IMG/VR virus record: IMGVR_UViG_3300032249_000150
Span: 1 to 34,156 of that record
DNA: 34,156 nt
Direction: 5' to 3' (one strand)
From: a virus
Program-made: the position numbers and the translations under genes
Notes under the pieces: generated by a model
The model's database searches: none
What the model was told of the DNA's origin: nothing
Seen by the model: only the letters and a program-made list of their open reading frames with translations
Shown here: positions 1 to 8,488 of the stretch, in pieces
How positions within the stretch are numbered: position 1 is the stretch's first letter
Layout of the letters: each line of letters begins with the position of its first letter

Positions 1-10
1 CGAGGTAACC

Positions 11-490
11 ATGCAAATCGCTAACCAAGACCTCATCATCAAAGACCACACAGAGTGGTTTCCCAACACAAGTTTCGGTGAGCGTGGGCCGTCTGTGGAT
101 TGGATCAAGTCCGAGGGCTATTACGTTATCACGGTGTGGAAACCCTACGACCACGCAACAGAGAAGTTAGTGTCTGCGGCTCCTCATCTGTATGACGGGA
201 TGTGCTGCTTGGTTGACGTAGAGCCACTGACCCAAGAGGAGCTTGACCAGCGCGTAGTGACACAGTGGCAAGTGATCCGTACCCAGCGCAATCAGATGCT
301 CAAAGACACCGACTGGACTCAGGTATTGGACTCACCCGTTGACAAACCAATTTGGGCAACCTACCGCCAAGCTCTGCGGGACATCACAACCCAAGCCGAC
401 CCGTTTAGTGTAAACTGGCCTTCGGCTCCCGGCACCCCGGTTGTAGTGTCAGTAACTCTGCCTCCGATCCTCGGGCATAGCGAGATGTAA
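11..490 (+). CDS. Phage tail assembly chaperone-like protein
   Basis: This 159-residue protein resembles the phage tail assembly chaperone / tail fibre assembly family (Pfam Phage_tail_APC type). The family signature is in the C-terminal half: an 'R..RNQ.L..TDWTQ' stretch followed by 'WATYRQALRDI' and a 'NWPSAP' segment, at about residues 90-140. Members of this family are encoded next to tail fibre genes and are thought to help fibre folding or attachment without staying in the virion. The start is supported by the GAGGTAACC ribosome-binding site at 2-10. The stop overlaps the next start by one base (TAATG), which suggests translational coupling to the repeat protein downstream. The N-terminal half is not recognisable. 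The family call is by recalled similarity; the exact role is inferred. Confidence 0.75.
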   Translation: MQIANQDLIIKDHTEWFPNTSFGERGPSVDWIKSEGYYVITVWKPYDHATEKLVSAAPHLYDGMCCLVDVEPLTQEELDQRVVTQWQVIRTQRNQMLKDTDWTQVLDSPVDKPIWATYRQALRDITTQADPFSVNWPSAPGTPVVVSVTLPPILGHSEM

Positions 491-1737
491 TGGCCGCCTT
501 TCAATACGGTGCGTTTGAAGAAACCGCTTTTGATGTAAATAGCGGCGTATCCGTAACAGGCGTTTTTACTACTGGTCAACTTGGGGTCGTAGAACCCTAC
601 GGCACCCCTGCGTTTGACGGAAACGCATTTGAATATACGGCGTTCTACGCGACGCCTAGTGATATTGTTGCACTAACTGGGGTTAGTGCTACTGGGCAGC
701 TTGGGACCGTCACTGCCGTAATTCCTACGACGGTATCTGTATCTGGCGTATCTAGCACAGTTACACTTGGCACCGCCACTATTGGCGTTTCTTTTTCCGT
801 AACAGGGGTATCTTCAAACGTCCAGCTTGGGGTCGTAGAACCCTATGGTCCCCCTGCGTTTGACGGAAACGCATTTGAATATACGGCGTTCTACGCGACG
901 CCTAGCGATACTGTTGCAGTAACTGGGGTTTCCACAACTGGGCAGCTTGGGACCGTAACGGTAATTGCAGCCTCCGCTGCTACTGTAGCTGTTACCGGCG
1001 TATCTGCAACTGGACAGCTCGGGTCTGTTACTACCGTAATTTTTACAACGGTATCTGTATCTGGCGTATCCTCGGACGTCCAGCTTGGCACAGTTACTAC
1101 CGCTTCTGGCGTTCCTGTGTCTTATACCCCTACCGGGGTATCCTCGGACGTCCAGCTTGGGGACGTAGAACCCTACGGTCCCCCTGCGTTTGAAGGAACC
1201 GCATTTGAACACACTGCGTTCTATACAACACCTAATGTTGCCGCCACAGTAACTGGCGTATCCACAATAGGGCAAGTTGGGATCGCTTCGGTGGTTCCGG
1301 TTTATGTTTTCGTAACGGATGTATCTACAACTGGGCAGCTTGGTACAGTTACCGTTGCTGTTGTTTCAGAAATCGTTAACGGGGTTTCCACAACTGGACA
1401 GCTTGGCGATGTAATTGTCACCGGTGCAGCAAATGTTCCGGTTTTTGGGGTCGTATCTACGACTGAGCTAGGGACTGTACAAACATCATTAGTCACTCCT
1501 GTGCCCGTAACCGGGGTCTTTGCAACAGGTCAAATCGGTTCCGTTGTTGTAAGCTTAAACCAAATAGTGTATGTTTCCGGGGTACAAGCTACCGGATTTG
1601 TCGGGTCCGTTAATAGTTGGCTGTTGATTAACACGCAACAGGACCCCAACTGGATAGATATAAATGACAGTCAAACCCCCAACTGGGTAGACGTCCCAAC
1701 TATACAAACGCCCGATTGGACTCTAATAGCTGCGTAA
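490..1737 (+). CDS. Repeat-built tail or virion surface protein
   Basis: This 415-residue protein is built almost wholly from repeats. There are 14 copies of a roughly 15-residue unit of the form V.VTGVS.TGQLG.V. They are interrupted by three near-identical modules reading about 'VEPYG.PAFDGNAFEYTAFY', with a shorter related piece at residues 5-15. The C-terminus carries three 'Q.P.W' units at about residues 383-412. Short Val/Thr/Gly repeats with this spacing suggest stacked beta strands, as in tail fibres, spikes or capsid decoration proteins. No enzyme motif is visible. It starts inside the stop of the chaperone-like gene and is followed by the S74 tail fibre, so a tail-fibre-associated role is the simplest inference. 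I do not recognise a named family. Confidence 0.6.
   Translation: MAAFQYGAFEETAFDVNSGVSVTGVFTTGQLGVVEPYGTPAFDGNAFEYTAFYATPSDIVALTGVSATGQLGTVTAVIPTTVSVSGVSSTVTLGTATIGVSFSVTGVSSNVQLGVVEPYGPPAFDGNAFEYTAFYATPSDTVAVTGVSTTGQLGTVTVIAASAATVAVTGVSATGQLGSVTTVIFTTVSVSGVSSDVQLGTVTTASGVPVSYTPTGVSSDVQLGDVEPYGPPAFEGTAFEHTAFYTTPNVAATVTGVSTIGQVGIASVVPVYVFVTDVSTTGQLGTVTVAVVSEIVNGVSTTGQLGDVIVTGAANVPVFGVVSTTELGTVQTSLVTPVPVTGVFATGQIGSVVVSLNQIVYVSGVQATGFVGSVNSWLLINTQQDPNWIDINDSQTPNWVDVPTIQTPDWTLIAA
581..1240 (+). repeat. Three ~80-bp in-frame repeat modules
   Basis: Three near-identical stretches of about 80 bp begin with ttgggg at 581, 827 and 1157. Each encodes the module running from 'VEPYG.PAF' to 'TAFY.TP'. 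Copies one and two are almost identical in DNA, while copy three has diverged (GTAF for GNAF, EHTAF for EYTAF). They are 246 and 330 bp apart, both multiples of three, so recombination between copies would keep the frame. Confidence 0.85.
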
Positions 1738-1746
1738 GGAATATTC

Positions 1747-3369
1747 ATGGCAACCCCACTTCTTGGTCTCGCTCTACCCGTAACTGGATCATTAAACAAC
1801 CAGTGGGGTAATACAGTTAATGACTCGATCACTTCGCTGCTTGACTCGGCGGTGGCTGGGACGACAACGCTCTCTACCGATGCCGATGTAACATTAACGA
1901 CTACACAAGAAGCCTCTAATCAAGCGCGATCAGCCATTCTTCTATGGACCGCTGCCGGAACGGTCACCCGGATAATCACAGCCCCGGCTCAAAGTAAAGC
2001 CTATGTGGTCATCAACTCCAGCGGTACGCAGTCTATTAGATTAGTTGCTCCCGGTCCTACTACGGGCATCACAATCGCCCCCAACGAGAAGTGCGTAGCC
2101 GCGTGGAACGGTTCTGACTTTGTTAAGGTCTCTGGTCTTACTCTAACAACGACGGGGACTAGCGGAGCGGCAACACTTGTAGGTAATACTCTTAACATCC
2201 CACAGTATGCGGGCGGGGGCGGTGGTGGGACGGTCACTTCGGTTTCAGTCGCTTCCGCAAACGGGTTTGCCGGGACAGTTGCTAATGCCAGTTCAACTCC
2301 CGCAATTACTATGTCGACTTCAGTTACTGGAATTTTAAAAGGCAACGGGACCGCCATTAATGCGGCTATTGCTAATACGGATTATCAGTCACCAATCACG
2401 TTAACCACAACTGGAACTACTGGCGCGGCTTCGTTTAATGGCACTACCCTTAATATCCCTCAATATACTGGCAGCGCGGGCACGGTAACTTCTGTTGGCG
2501 GTGCGGGTTCGGTTAATGGTATTTCTTTATCTGGTACTGTAACTTCATCAGGTAATTTAACGCTTGGCGGATCTCTTTCTGGAGTTAACTTAAGTACTCA
2601 AGTTACAGGCAACCTACCAGTTAGTAACCTAAATAATGGTACTGGCGCAAGTGCTAGTACTTTTTGGTGTGGTAATGGTACTTGGGCTACTCCGGCTGGC
2701 GGTGGTGGTGGGGTTACGTCTTTTAGTGGGGGTCTTACTGGGTTTACACCTAATACGGCAACAACCGGTGCTATTGTTTTGGCTGGATCTTTGGCGGTCG
2801 GGTCGGGAGGCACGGGAGCTACAGCTACTACGGGTTCAGGAAATAACGTACTCTCTAATAGCCCAACGCTTGTTACGCCAGTACTGGGTACCCCAGCTTC
2901 TGGAAACTTAGCTAACTGTACGTTTCCAACGCTAAACCAAAACACCAACGGCTCTGCGGCGACATTTACTAGCACTACCCAGAACTCGCAGTTTAATTCA
3001 ATTGGGGTTGGAACCGCCGCCTCAACAACCGCTGGTGAAATTCGGGCAACTAACAACATCACGGCGTACTACTCAGATGACCGGCTCAAGACCCGTCTGG
3101 GTGATGTTGAAAGCGCATTGGATAAAGTGGCAACGCTGGATGCTTTCTACTATGAAGCCAACGAGGTGGCGCAGGGGCTTGGATATGAACCTGTACGCGA
3201 AGTTGGTATTTCAGCACAGCAAGTTCAGATGGTAATGCCCGAAGTAGTTGCGCCTGCGCCTATTGATGAAAAGTACCTGACGGTCCGGTACGAACGCCTT
3301 GTACCGTTGTTGATTGCGGCGATCAAAGAACTAAAAGCAGAAGTTGAAGTACTAAAAGGGGTTAAGTAA
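1747..3369 (+). CDS. Tail fibre with C-terminal S74 intramolecular chaperone domain
   Basis: This 540-residue protein has a long Gly/Thr/Ser/Asn-rich fibre shaft with repeats such as 'TLNIPQY' and 'GTVTSV'. It ends in a Peptidase_S74 intramolecular chaperone of about 100 residues. The S74 domain begins near the 'YSDDRLK' motif (Ser443, Asp444, Asp445, Lys448) and ends in a predicted coiled coil ([16 protein letters not shown]). In this family the chaperone trimerises the fibre and then cuts itself off at the Ser of the SD.R.K motif, so the mature fibre should end near residue 442. The start has a good AAGGAAT site at 1737-1743. The stop overlaps the next start (TAATG). As the main trimeric fibre it is the likely host-binding or adhesion component; the receptor cannot be read from sequence. 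Confidence 0.85.
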   Translation: MATPLLGLALPVTGSLNNQWGNTVNDSITSLLDSAVAGTTTLSTDADVTLTTTQEASNQARSAILLWTAAGTVTRIITAPAQSKAYVVINSSGTQSIRLVAPGPTTGITIAPNEKCVAAWNGSDFVKVSGLTLTTTGTSGAATLVGNTLNIPQYAGGGGGGTVTSVSVASANGFAGTVANASSTPAITMSTSVTGILKGNGTAINAAIANTDYQSPITLTTTGTTGAASFNGTTLNIPQYTGSAGTVTSVGGAGSVNGISLSGTVTSSGNLTLGGSLSGVNLSTQVTGNLPVSNLNNGTGASASTFWCGNGTWATPAGGGGGVTSFSGGLTGFTPNTATTGAIVLAGSLAVGSGGTGATATTGSGNNVLSNSPTLVTPVLGTPASGNLANCTFPTLNQNTNGSAATFTSTTQNSQFNSIGVGTAASTTAGEIRATNNITAYYSDDRLKTRLGDVESALDKVATLDAFYYEANEVAQGLGYEPVREVGISAQQVQMVMPEVVAPAPIDEKYLTVRYERLVPLLIAAIKELKAEVEVLKGVK

Positions 3370-4529
3370 TGGCGCTTAATGGGTCTGGCCCTATTAGCTT
3401 GGGCGGCACAACCGCTGGTCAGTCGATTGCGTTAGAACTTGGCGGAACCGGAACCACTGCCATTTCTTTCAACGATACATCTGTACGGACTCTTGCTAAG
3501 GTTTTATCTGGGGCTATTATAGCGCCAACTAATTTTTGGGGCAAAACCGCCAATTCTAGTTCTATAGCCGTTGCACATTCAAGCAGTCCTTTTGTAACAG
3601 CTTGGCCTTGGTCTGGCAGCGGATTTGGGACAAAATACACAAACCCCTCAACATTGCCAGCCGCCACAGGAAACGCAGTAGCATTTAATTTTAATGGTGA
3701 CGATATAGCGGTTGGTCATAATAACAGTCCATTTGTGTCAGCATATCCGTGGGCTAGTGGATTTGGAACAAAATATGCTAACCCTTCGACATTGCCACCC
3801 GGAGGAGTTTCAGTAGCATTTAATCCAACTGGGGCGGATATTGCTTTGGCGAGCGGTAGTACGCCATTTATTAATATTTATCCTTGGTCTTCCGGTTTTG
3901 GCACTAAATATGCAAATCCCGCCACCTTGCCGAACAGTTCCCGTTCTATTAGTTTTAGTGCATCTGGATTAAATGTTGCAGTGGCAACAGCTAGTACCCC
4001 GTTTGTTTTTGCTTATCCTTGGGTTAGCGGCACTGGGTTTGGATCAAAATATTCAGACCCTTCTACTTTGCCGGGAGCGAGCGGAAACGGAGTGACGTTT
4101 AATAGCACGGGCGATGTTATTGCAGTTGCTAGTGATGGTAGTCCTTATATATCAGCGTACCCGTGGTCTAGTGGATTTGGAACAAAATATGCAGATCCAT
4201 CTACACTGCCACCTTCAAGTGCAAATGGAGTGACGTTTAATAGCATTGGCGATGTTATCGCAGTTGCTAATGATGCTATTCCTAATCTTAATATTTATCC
4301 TTGGTCTTCCGGTTTTGGCACTAAATATGCAAATCCCGCTGTTTCAGGGAGCGGTTCAGCATCTGACGTAGCATTTTCTTTCGGTAGTAATACAATTGCA
4401 TCAGTAAACGCCAGCACTCCGTATGTTAATGCTTGGCCTTGGTCTAGCGGTGGTTTCGGAACAAAATATTCAAACCCTACTCCTGTGCCGGGGTTGAGCG
4501 CATTAGGTGTAGCTTTTTCTCCGTCTTAA
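3369..4529 (+). CDS. Predicted seven-bladed beta-propeller virion protein
   Basis: This 386-residue protein has two parts. Residues 1 to about 58 form an N-terminal segment ('[13 protein letters not shown]', then 'ISFNDTSVRTLA') of the type found at the start of many phage tail and baseplate-attached proteins. The rest is seven repeats of 45-47 residues, each with 'IAVA...SPFV.AYPW', 'GFGTKY.NPSTLP' and 'G.AFN..GD'. Seven WD40-like repeats of this size predict a closed seven-bladed propeller. The last repeat breaks off after 'GVAFSPS', so the first blade would be completed by the N-terminal strand of repeat one, as in WD40 ring closure. The gene follows the S74 fibre with a one-base overlap. 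A receptor- or glycan-binding role is plausible but inferred; no enzyme motif is visible. Confidence 0.65.
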   Translation: MALNGSGPISLGGTTAGQSIALELGGTGTTAISFNDTSVRTLAKVLSGAIIAPTNFWGKTANSSSIAVAHSSSPFVTAWPWSGSGFGTKYTNPSTLPAATGNAVAFNFNGDDIAVGHNNSPFVSAYPWASGFGTKYANPSTLPPGGVSVAFNPTGADIALASGSTPFINIYPWSSGFGTKYANPATLPNSSRSISFSASGLNVAVATASTPFVFAYPWVSGTGFGSKYSDPSTLPGASGNGVTFNSTGDVIAVASDGSPYISAYPWSSGFGTKYADPSTLPPSSANGVTFNSIGDVIAVANDAIPNLNIYPWSSGFGTKYANPAVSGSGSASDVAFSFGSNTIASVNASTPYVNAWPWSSGGFGTKYSNPTPVPGLSALGVAFSPS

Positions 4530-4539
4530 AGGAATTTTT

Positions 4540-4905
4540 ATGGTCACTAATCAAGAACATCTTAACAACCTCGTTGTTGCCGCATTCCATCGTGAAATGG
4601 AAGTCTATCAGTATCAAATAAACATAGACAATTACGGCGTCATGCTGGCTGCACTTCCTCAAGATAACTGGCCGGACAACTTAGTTCAATACAAAGAAGC
4701 CGCCATTGACAAGCTGCCTGAAAGCCTTGACGACGATACAGTGCTTACTATTTCTGAGCATCAGTATCGGGATAGGATTCGCAACCTGTTGCGCACCGAG
4801 AAGGTCGAGCAAAGCAAAGCCAGTCGCGTGCGAGACGCTCTAAAAGTACAGCTTGGTGCAAACTATGATGCTTTGCTTGCCGCGTATAAAGCCAGCCAAA
4901 CATAG
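4540..4905 (+). CDS. Small helical protein of unknown function
   Basis: This 121-residue protein is not recognised. It is mostly charged and predicted helical, has no signal peptide or membrane segment, and has an 'EHQYRDRIRNLLRTEKVEQSKASRVRDALK' type amphipathic region near residues 73-103 that may form a coiled coil. The start is well supported by AAAGGAATTTTT just upstream (4529-4538). It lies ten bases after the propeller gene, so it is probably co-transcribed with the tail genes. A role as an accessory or assembly factor for the upstream fibre and propeller proteins is possible, but nothing in the sequence shows it. Confidence 0.6.
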   Translation: MVTNQEHLNNLVVAAFHREMEVYQYQINIDNYGVMLAALPQDNWPDNLVQYKEAAIDKLPESLDDDTVLTISEHQYRDRIRNLLRTEKVEQSKASRVRDALKVQLGANYDALLAAYKASQT

Positions 4906-4977
4906 AAGTAATTTTCCTGTCTTATGTGCGCTGTAAGATCGCGACGGGCACCCGCCCATCTAACCCCGGAGATTCTC

Positions 4978-5223
4978 ATGAAAGACCTAATCATTGACGC
5001 CATCGACGGCTCAGAGCCGATTGATGCGCTAAACGCTCTCTTCTCTGTCGCTTTTGCTGTTGCTGTTGAAAGCGGCATTACTGAATTCACGCTAAGCAGC
5101 CTCTTTTCTTCACACATTGAAGCACAGTTTGAAGTTGCGGCTAACGCAATTGCTGAAGAAGACGACGCTGAAGAGGCTGAAGAAGCTGAAGAAGCCGAAG
5201 AAGACGAACAGACCGATAACTAA
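4978..5223 (+). CDS. Small protein with acidic Glu/Asp repeat tail
   Basis: This 81-residue protein has a helical N-terminal part (MKDLIIDAIDG...) of about 58 residues followed by a very acidic tail made of (E)EAEEAEEAEEDE units. No enzymatic motif is seen. An in-frame ATG further upstream at 4924 lacks a ribosome-binding site, while the ATG at 4978 has CCGGAG at a normal distance, so the shorter form is preferred. The gene is followed two codons later by an intrinsic terminator and closes the tail-gene transcription unit. Acidic tails occur in DNA-mimic proteins, SSB-type proteins and some virion components, so the function is open. Confidence 0.6.
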   Translation: MKDLIIDAIDGSEPIDALNALFSVAFAVAVESGITEFTLSSLFSSHIEAQFEVAANAIAEEDDAEEAEEAEEAEEDEQTDN

Positions 5224-5230
5224 GGTCCGG

Positions 5231-5256
5231 CCCCGGTGCGACCCACCGGGGTTTTT
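5231..5256 (+). terminator. Rho-independent terminator
   Basis: The arms ccccggtg (5231-5238) and caccgggg (5244-5251) are perfectly complementary over 8 bp with a 5-nt loop, and five T residues follow. This is a textbook intrinsic terminator, placed 7 bases after the acidic-tail gene and ending the upstream tail transcription unit. Confidence 0.9.
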
Positions 5257-5258
5257 AT
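5248..5258 (+). promoter_or_regulatory. Ribosome-binding site inside the terminator's 3' arm
   Basis: The only Shine-Dalgarno-like sequence before the endonuclease VII-like start at 5259 is GGGG (5248-5251), with 7 nt between it and the ATG. These four bases are also the end of the terminator's 3' stem. Folding of the hairpin in read-through RNA would hide the site, so the gene's translation may depend on the hairpin being open. Confidence 0.5.
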
Positions 5259-5693
5259 ATGCTGTTCTGCGCTATCTGCCGTGGAGAGTTTCTCCGAGAA
5301 GACCTGACCATTCACGGGCGCAAGGACTATTTTCTCTGTAGCAAGTGCAAGTCGGACGTAAACCGTCTTGATCGTTTTGGGTTGTCCCCGTCAGATTATG
5401 ACTTCCTGTTGAAACTTCAAGGGTATAATTGCGCTATCTGCCACAAACCTCTCAAGCTCAAGCAGTACAAGTTTGCAGTAGACCACTGCCACGACTCTGA
5501 TGATGTTCGTGGGATTTTGTGTGTGCGGTGTAACACAGCGCTAGGTAGCTTTGATGATGACCCGGACATGATCCTGCGAGCCGCAGAATACTTGAACAAC
5601 CCGCCAGCCTTGGGTAGAGTCAAGAAACATGACGGGCGCAAAAAGGTGACGTTCCTTAGAAATGAGTACATAAGGATGCACGGCGATGGCTGA
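5259..5693 (+). CDS. Endonuclease VII-like HNH/zinc-finger nuclease
   Basis: This 144-residue protein carries the recombination endonuclease VII signature. A zinc-binding pair C58xxC61 comes first, then the DHCH motif at residues 75-78, then C88xxC91 followed by N92 and the 'GSFDDDP' segment. An extra N-terminal four-cysteine finger (C4xxC7, C27xxC30) precedes it. T4 endonuclease VII resolves branched DNA such as Holliday junctions before packaging. Many relatives in other phages are homing-like or packaging-linked HNH nucleases, and this one could be either. The ATG lies 3 bases past a terminator and uses the hairpin's GGGG as its ribosome-binding site. The stop overlaps the muramidase start by 8 bases. 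The active-site residues look intact. Confidence 0.8.
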   Translation: MLFCAICRGEFLREDLTIHGRKDYFLCSKCKSDVNRLDRFGLSPSDYDFLLKLQGYNCAICHKPLKLKQYKFAVDHCHDSDDVRGILCVRCNTALGSFDDDPDMILRAAEYLNNPPALGRVKKHDGRKKVTFLRNEYIRMHGDG

Positions 5694-6195
5694 CTTCAAC
5701 GCTGCCTTTGAAAAAATGATCCGCGACGAGGGCGGCTACGTTTTACACACTATTCCCGGCGACACTGGAGGAATGACCTATGCAGGAATTGCGCGAAACA
5801 AAAACCCCCAGTGGGGTGGATGGCAGTTCATTGATCGCAAAGATTTCGGATCGGCTACTCCTTTGGTTCGTGAGTTTTACAGGTCTAATTTCTGGGATCG
5901 TGTCCGAGGTGACGAGCTTAGGGAACAAGCTATTGCGGAAACTATCTTCAACTTCGCCGTCAACACCGGAGTTGGGATCGCCTCCAAGCTCGCCCAGCTT
6001 ATCGTCGGAACAACGCCAGACGGCGCAATCGGACCAAAAACCCTTGAACGGTTAAACATTTGTACGGTGGAGAAATTTCTTCCTGCGTACGCCCTTGCCA
6101 AAATTAGCCGATACGCGCAGATCTGCAACAAGGACAGATCTCAGTCCAAGTTCTTACTTGGCTGGATCAATCGGACTTTGAAAGGGCTGAAGTAA
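5686..6195 (+). CDS. Endolysin, GH108 N-acetylmuramidase with PG-binding domain
   Basis: This 169-residue protein matches the GH108 (zliS-type) lysozymes. The catalytic Glu lies in the N-terminal 'RDEGGY' motif (E15), followed by 'PGDTGGMTYAGI' at residues 24-35. The second half is the predicted peptidoglycan-binding domain type 3 with 'NTGVG' and 'TPDGAIGPKTLE' (about residues 95-125). The enzyme cuts glycan strands of peptidoglycan at the end of infection. There is no signal peptide or N-terminal membrane anchor, so release should depend on the adjacent holin. It overlaps the endonuclease gene upstream by 8 bases and the holin start by one base (TAATG). The length is normal for the family. 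Confidence 0.9.
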   Translation: MADFNAAFEKMIRDEGGYVLHTIPGDTGGMTYAGIARNKNPQWGGWQFIDRKDFGSATPLVREFYRSNFWDRVRGDELREQAIAETIFNFAVNTGVGIASKLAQLIVGTTPDGAIGPKTLERLNICTVEKFLPAYALAKISRYAQICNKDRSQSKFLLGWINRTLKGLK

Positions 6196-6632
6196 TGGAT
6201 CTGATTGGTATTGGGTCAATCATTGAAGGCGTTGGCAAAGTTGCGGATTCGCTCATCACGACGGATAAAGAACGCATGGAGATGGCGCTGGAGGAGCGCA
6301 GGCTTGACCTTGAGGAAAAGAGGATTGACCAGACAACCGACTTGGCTCAGGTCGAAGTCAATATGGTTGAAGCAGCAAATCCTAGCGTATTTGTCTCTGG
6401 CTGGCGCCCTGCTGTTGGGTGGGTTGGGGTTCTTGGCTTGGGTTATCAGTTCTTAGGATATCCTCTGATGCAGTGGTGTTGGACTTTTGGTCAAGGTTAT
6501 GACATAATTCCTAAAGAGCTAACCCCGCCCCCGGATCTTGACGTTGAGCAACTCATGACGCTGCTCGCAGGTCTCCTCGGTTTTGGTGGTATGCGCTCAT
6601 TTGAGAAGCACAAGGGTGTAGCGAGCAAGTAA
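6195..6632 (+). CDS. Holin of the 3TM (GTA holin) family
   Basis: This 145-residue protein matches the 3TM holin family known from gene transfer agents and proteobacterial phages. An N-terminal charged helix contains the 'LEERRLDLEEKRIDQ' type heptads (about residues 30-50). It is followed by 'SGWRPAVGWVG' and a hydrophobic stretch to 'PLMQW' (about 68-95), then a last hydrophobic segment 'LMTLLAGLLGFGGMRSFEK' near the C-terminus. Holins form the inner-membrane lesion that sets lysis time and frees the endolysin. It directly follows the muramidase and overlaps the next gene by one base (TAATG). No spanin pair could be identified nearby. Confidence 0.85.
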   Translation: MDLIGIGSIIEGVGKVADSLITTDKERMEMALEERRLDLEEKRIDQTTDLAQVEVNMVEAANPSVFVSGWRPAVGWVGVLGLGYQFLGYPLMQWCWTFGQGYDIIPKELTPPPDLDVEQLMTLLAGLLGFGGMRSFEKHKGVASK

Positions 6633-8488
6633 TGCCACTCAAGAAACTTCAGCTTCGTCCCGGTGTAAATAAAGAGAACACCCGCTACGCCAACGAAAAC
6701 GGTTGGTACGATAGCGATAAGGTTCGGTTCCGCCAAGGCGCACCCGAGAAGATAGGGGGTTGGGTGCGTATCTCTACAAATACATTCTTAGGTGTTTGTA
6801 GGTCGCTGTGGAACTGGGTAACACTTGCCAAACAAAACCTTATTGGGTTAGGGACCCATCTTAAATTTTATATTGTAGACGGGGGTGCGTACTATGATAT
6901 TACCCCGCTTCGCGCTACTACGACTCTTGGTACTGATCCGTTTCTGGGTAACGGTACGACAGTTACGGTTACCGCTGCATCTCACGGCGCAATCACTGGA
7001 GATTTTGTTACGTTTAGTGGGGCTACGGGCGCGTACGCGAGCACGTTAAACGCTGAGTTTCAAGTCACAGTTATAAATTCTAACTCGTACACAATCACTG
7101 CCGCTGTCCCTGCTCCGGCAACTGGCGGCTCTGCTGTTGTAGCAAGGTATCAAATTACTGTTGGCGCTCCTATTCAAGCCCCAATAGGTGGATGGGGTGC
7201 GGGTATTTGGAACTCGGGTACTTGGGGTGTTGGTAGCGGATCAGCTAATGCTTCATTAAGACTTTGGAGTCAAGGTAATTTTGGAGAAGATTTAATTTTT
7301 GGCCCCCGTGGGGGTGCGATGTATTACTGGGATGCAAGTGTGGGGGCCGGTACACGCGGCGTTTTGTTATCGTCTCTTCTTGGGGCGTCAGATGTGCCCA
7401 CCGTACAAAACTTAGTTTATGTATCCGATAACCGGTTTGTTTTTGCGTTTGGCTGTAATGATTATGGGCTCGTAGCGCAAAATCCAATGCTTATCCGGTG
7501 GTCTGACCAAGAAGATCCTGCAAACTGGACTGTTTCTGCTACCGGTCAGGCGGGAAGTCTAACTCTCGCTCACGGCTCTGAAATTATTACAGCAGTCCAA
7601 ACCCGCCAAGAGACGATTGTATTTACAGACTCCGCTATCTATTCTTTGCAATATTTGGGCTTACCTGCGGTATGGGGGTCGCAGATTCTTGGCGATAACA
7701 TCTCTATCATAAGTCAAAACGCCGCTATTGTTGCGTCCGGTCGAGTGTTCTGGATGGGGGTTGATAAGTTCTACGTGTACGACGGTCGGGTTAATACACT
7801 AAACTGTGACTTGCGTAAATATATCTACCAAGATATTAATCTTAGCCAAGAACAACAGATTTTTTGCGGCACAAACGAAGGGTTTAATGAGGTCTGGTGG
7901 TTCTACTGCTCTAAAAATTCTACCGCTATTGATCGATACGTGGTGTATAACTACATTGAAAATGACGGTAAGGGTGGTATAGGCGTTTGGTATCACGGCT
8001 CGTTGGCTCGCACCGCATGGTTAGACTCCGGACTACTTGAATACCCCATAGCTGCTACTTACAGTTACAACCTCGTGAACCACGAACTTGGCGTGGATAA
8101 TGATGAGACGGGGACCATACTACCAATTACAGCGTACATTTCTTCATCCGAGTTTGATATTGAAGATGGTGATAAGTTTGGTTTTGTCTGGCGCATGTTG
8201 CCCGATGTGACGTTTGAAGGGTCGACCTCGGCCAACCCATCTGCTGTAATGACATTAATCCCTATGCAAAACTCGGGGTCGGGATATAACGTCCCTCAAT
8301 CTGTTGCCGGAAGTAGCTCTGCCACGGTTACACGCACCGCTACTGTGCCTATTGAGCAGTTTACGGGGCAGGTATATATCCGGGTGCGGGGTCGTCAGAT
8401 GATCATAAAAATGGAATCAACTGGTGAAGGGGTGTTTTGGCAGTTGGGGCACCCACGACTCGATATTCGTGAGGACGGGAGGCGATGA
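6632..8488 (+). CDS. Tail hub / packaged-DNA stabilisation protein, P22 gp10-like
   Basis: This 618-residue virion protein starts 'MPLKKLQLRPGVNKENTRY' and continues 'GWYDSDKVRFRQG..EKIGGW'. This opening is typical of a widespread podovirus family related to the P22 gp10 tail accessory (DNA-stabilising) protein. The main body has recurring beta motifs such as 'LIRWSDQEDP.NW', 'FTDSAIYSLQYLG', 'VFWMGVDKFYVYDG' and 'NEVWWFYC', fitting the propeller-like body of gp10. A Gly/Thr-rich insert at about residues 100-175 ('HGAITGDFVTFSGATGAY') resembles an E1_FCCH-like beta domain seen in phage proteins. gp10-type proteins attach to the head-tail connector and stop DNA leaking out. Its position just before the presumptive ejection proteins fits. 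Family assignment is by recalled similarity. Confidence 0.65.
   Translation: MPLKKLQLRPGVNKENTRYANENGWYDSDKVRFRQGAPEKIGGWVRISTNTFLGVCRSLWNWVTLAKQNLIGLGTHLKFYIVDGGAYYDITPLRATTTLGTDPFLGNGTTVTVTAASHGAITGDFVTFSGATGAYASTLNAEFQVTVINSNSYTITAAVPAPATGGSAVVARYQITVGAPIQAPIGGWGAGIWNSGTWGVGSGSANASLRLWSQGNFGEDLIFGPRGGAMYYWDASVGAGTRGVLLSSLLGASDVPTVQNLVYVSDNRFVFAFGCNDYGLVAQNPMLIRWSDQEDPANWTVSATGQAGSLTLAHGSEIITAVQTRQETIVFTDSAIYSLQYLGLPAVWGSQILGDNISIISQNAAIVASGRVFWMGVDKFYVYDGRVNTLNCDLRKYIYQDINLSQEQQIFCGTNEGFNEVWWFYCSKNSTAIDRYVVYNYIENDGKGGIGVWYHGSLARTAWLDSGLLEYPIAATYSYNLVNHELGVDNDETGTILPITAYISSSEFDIEDGDKFGFVWRMLPDVTFEGSTSANPSAVMTLIPMQNSGSGYNVPQSVAGSSSATVTRTATVPIEQFTGQVYIRVRGRQMIIKMESTGEGVFWQLGHPRLDIREDGRR

Noticed and set aside
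4924-4977. Longer N-terminus for the acidic-tail protein
   Set aside because: The upstream ATG has no ribosome-binding site and the added residues (MCAVRSRRAPAHL...) look like translated leader. The ATG at 4978 has a good site.
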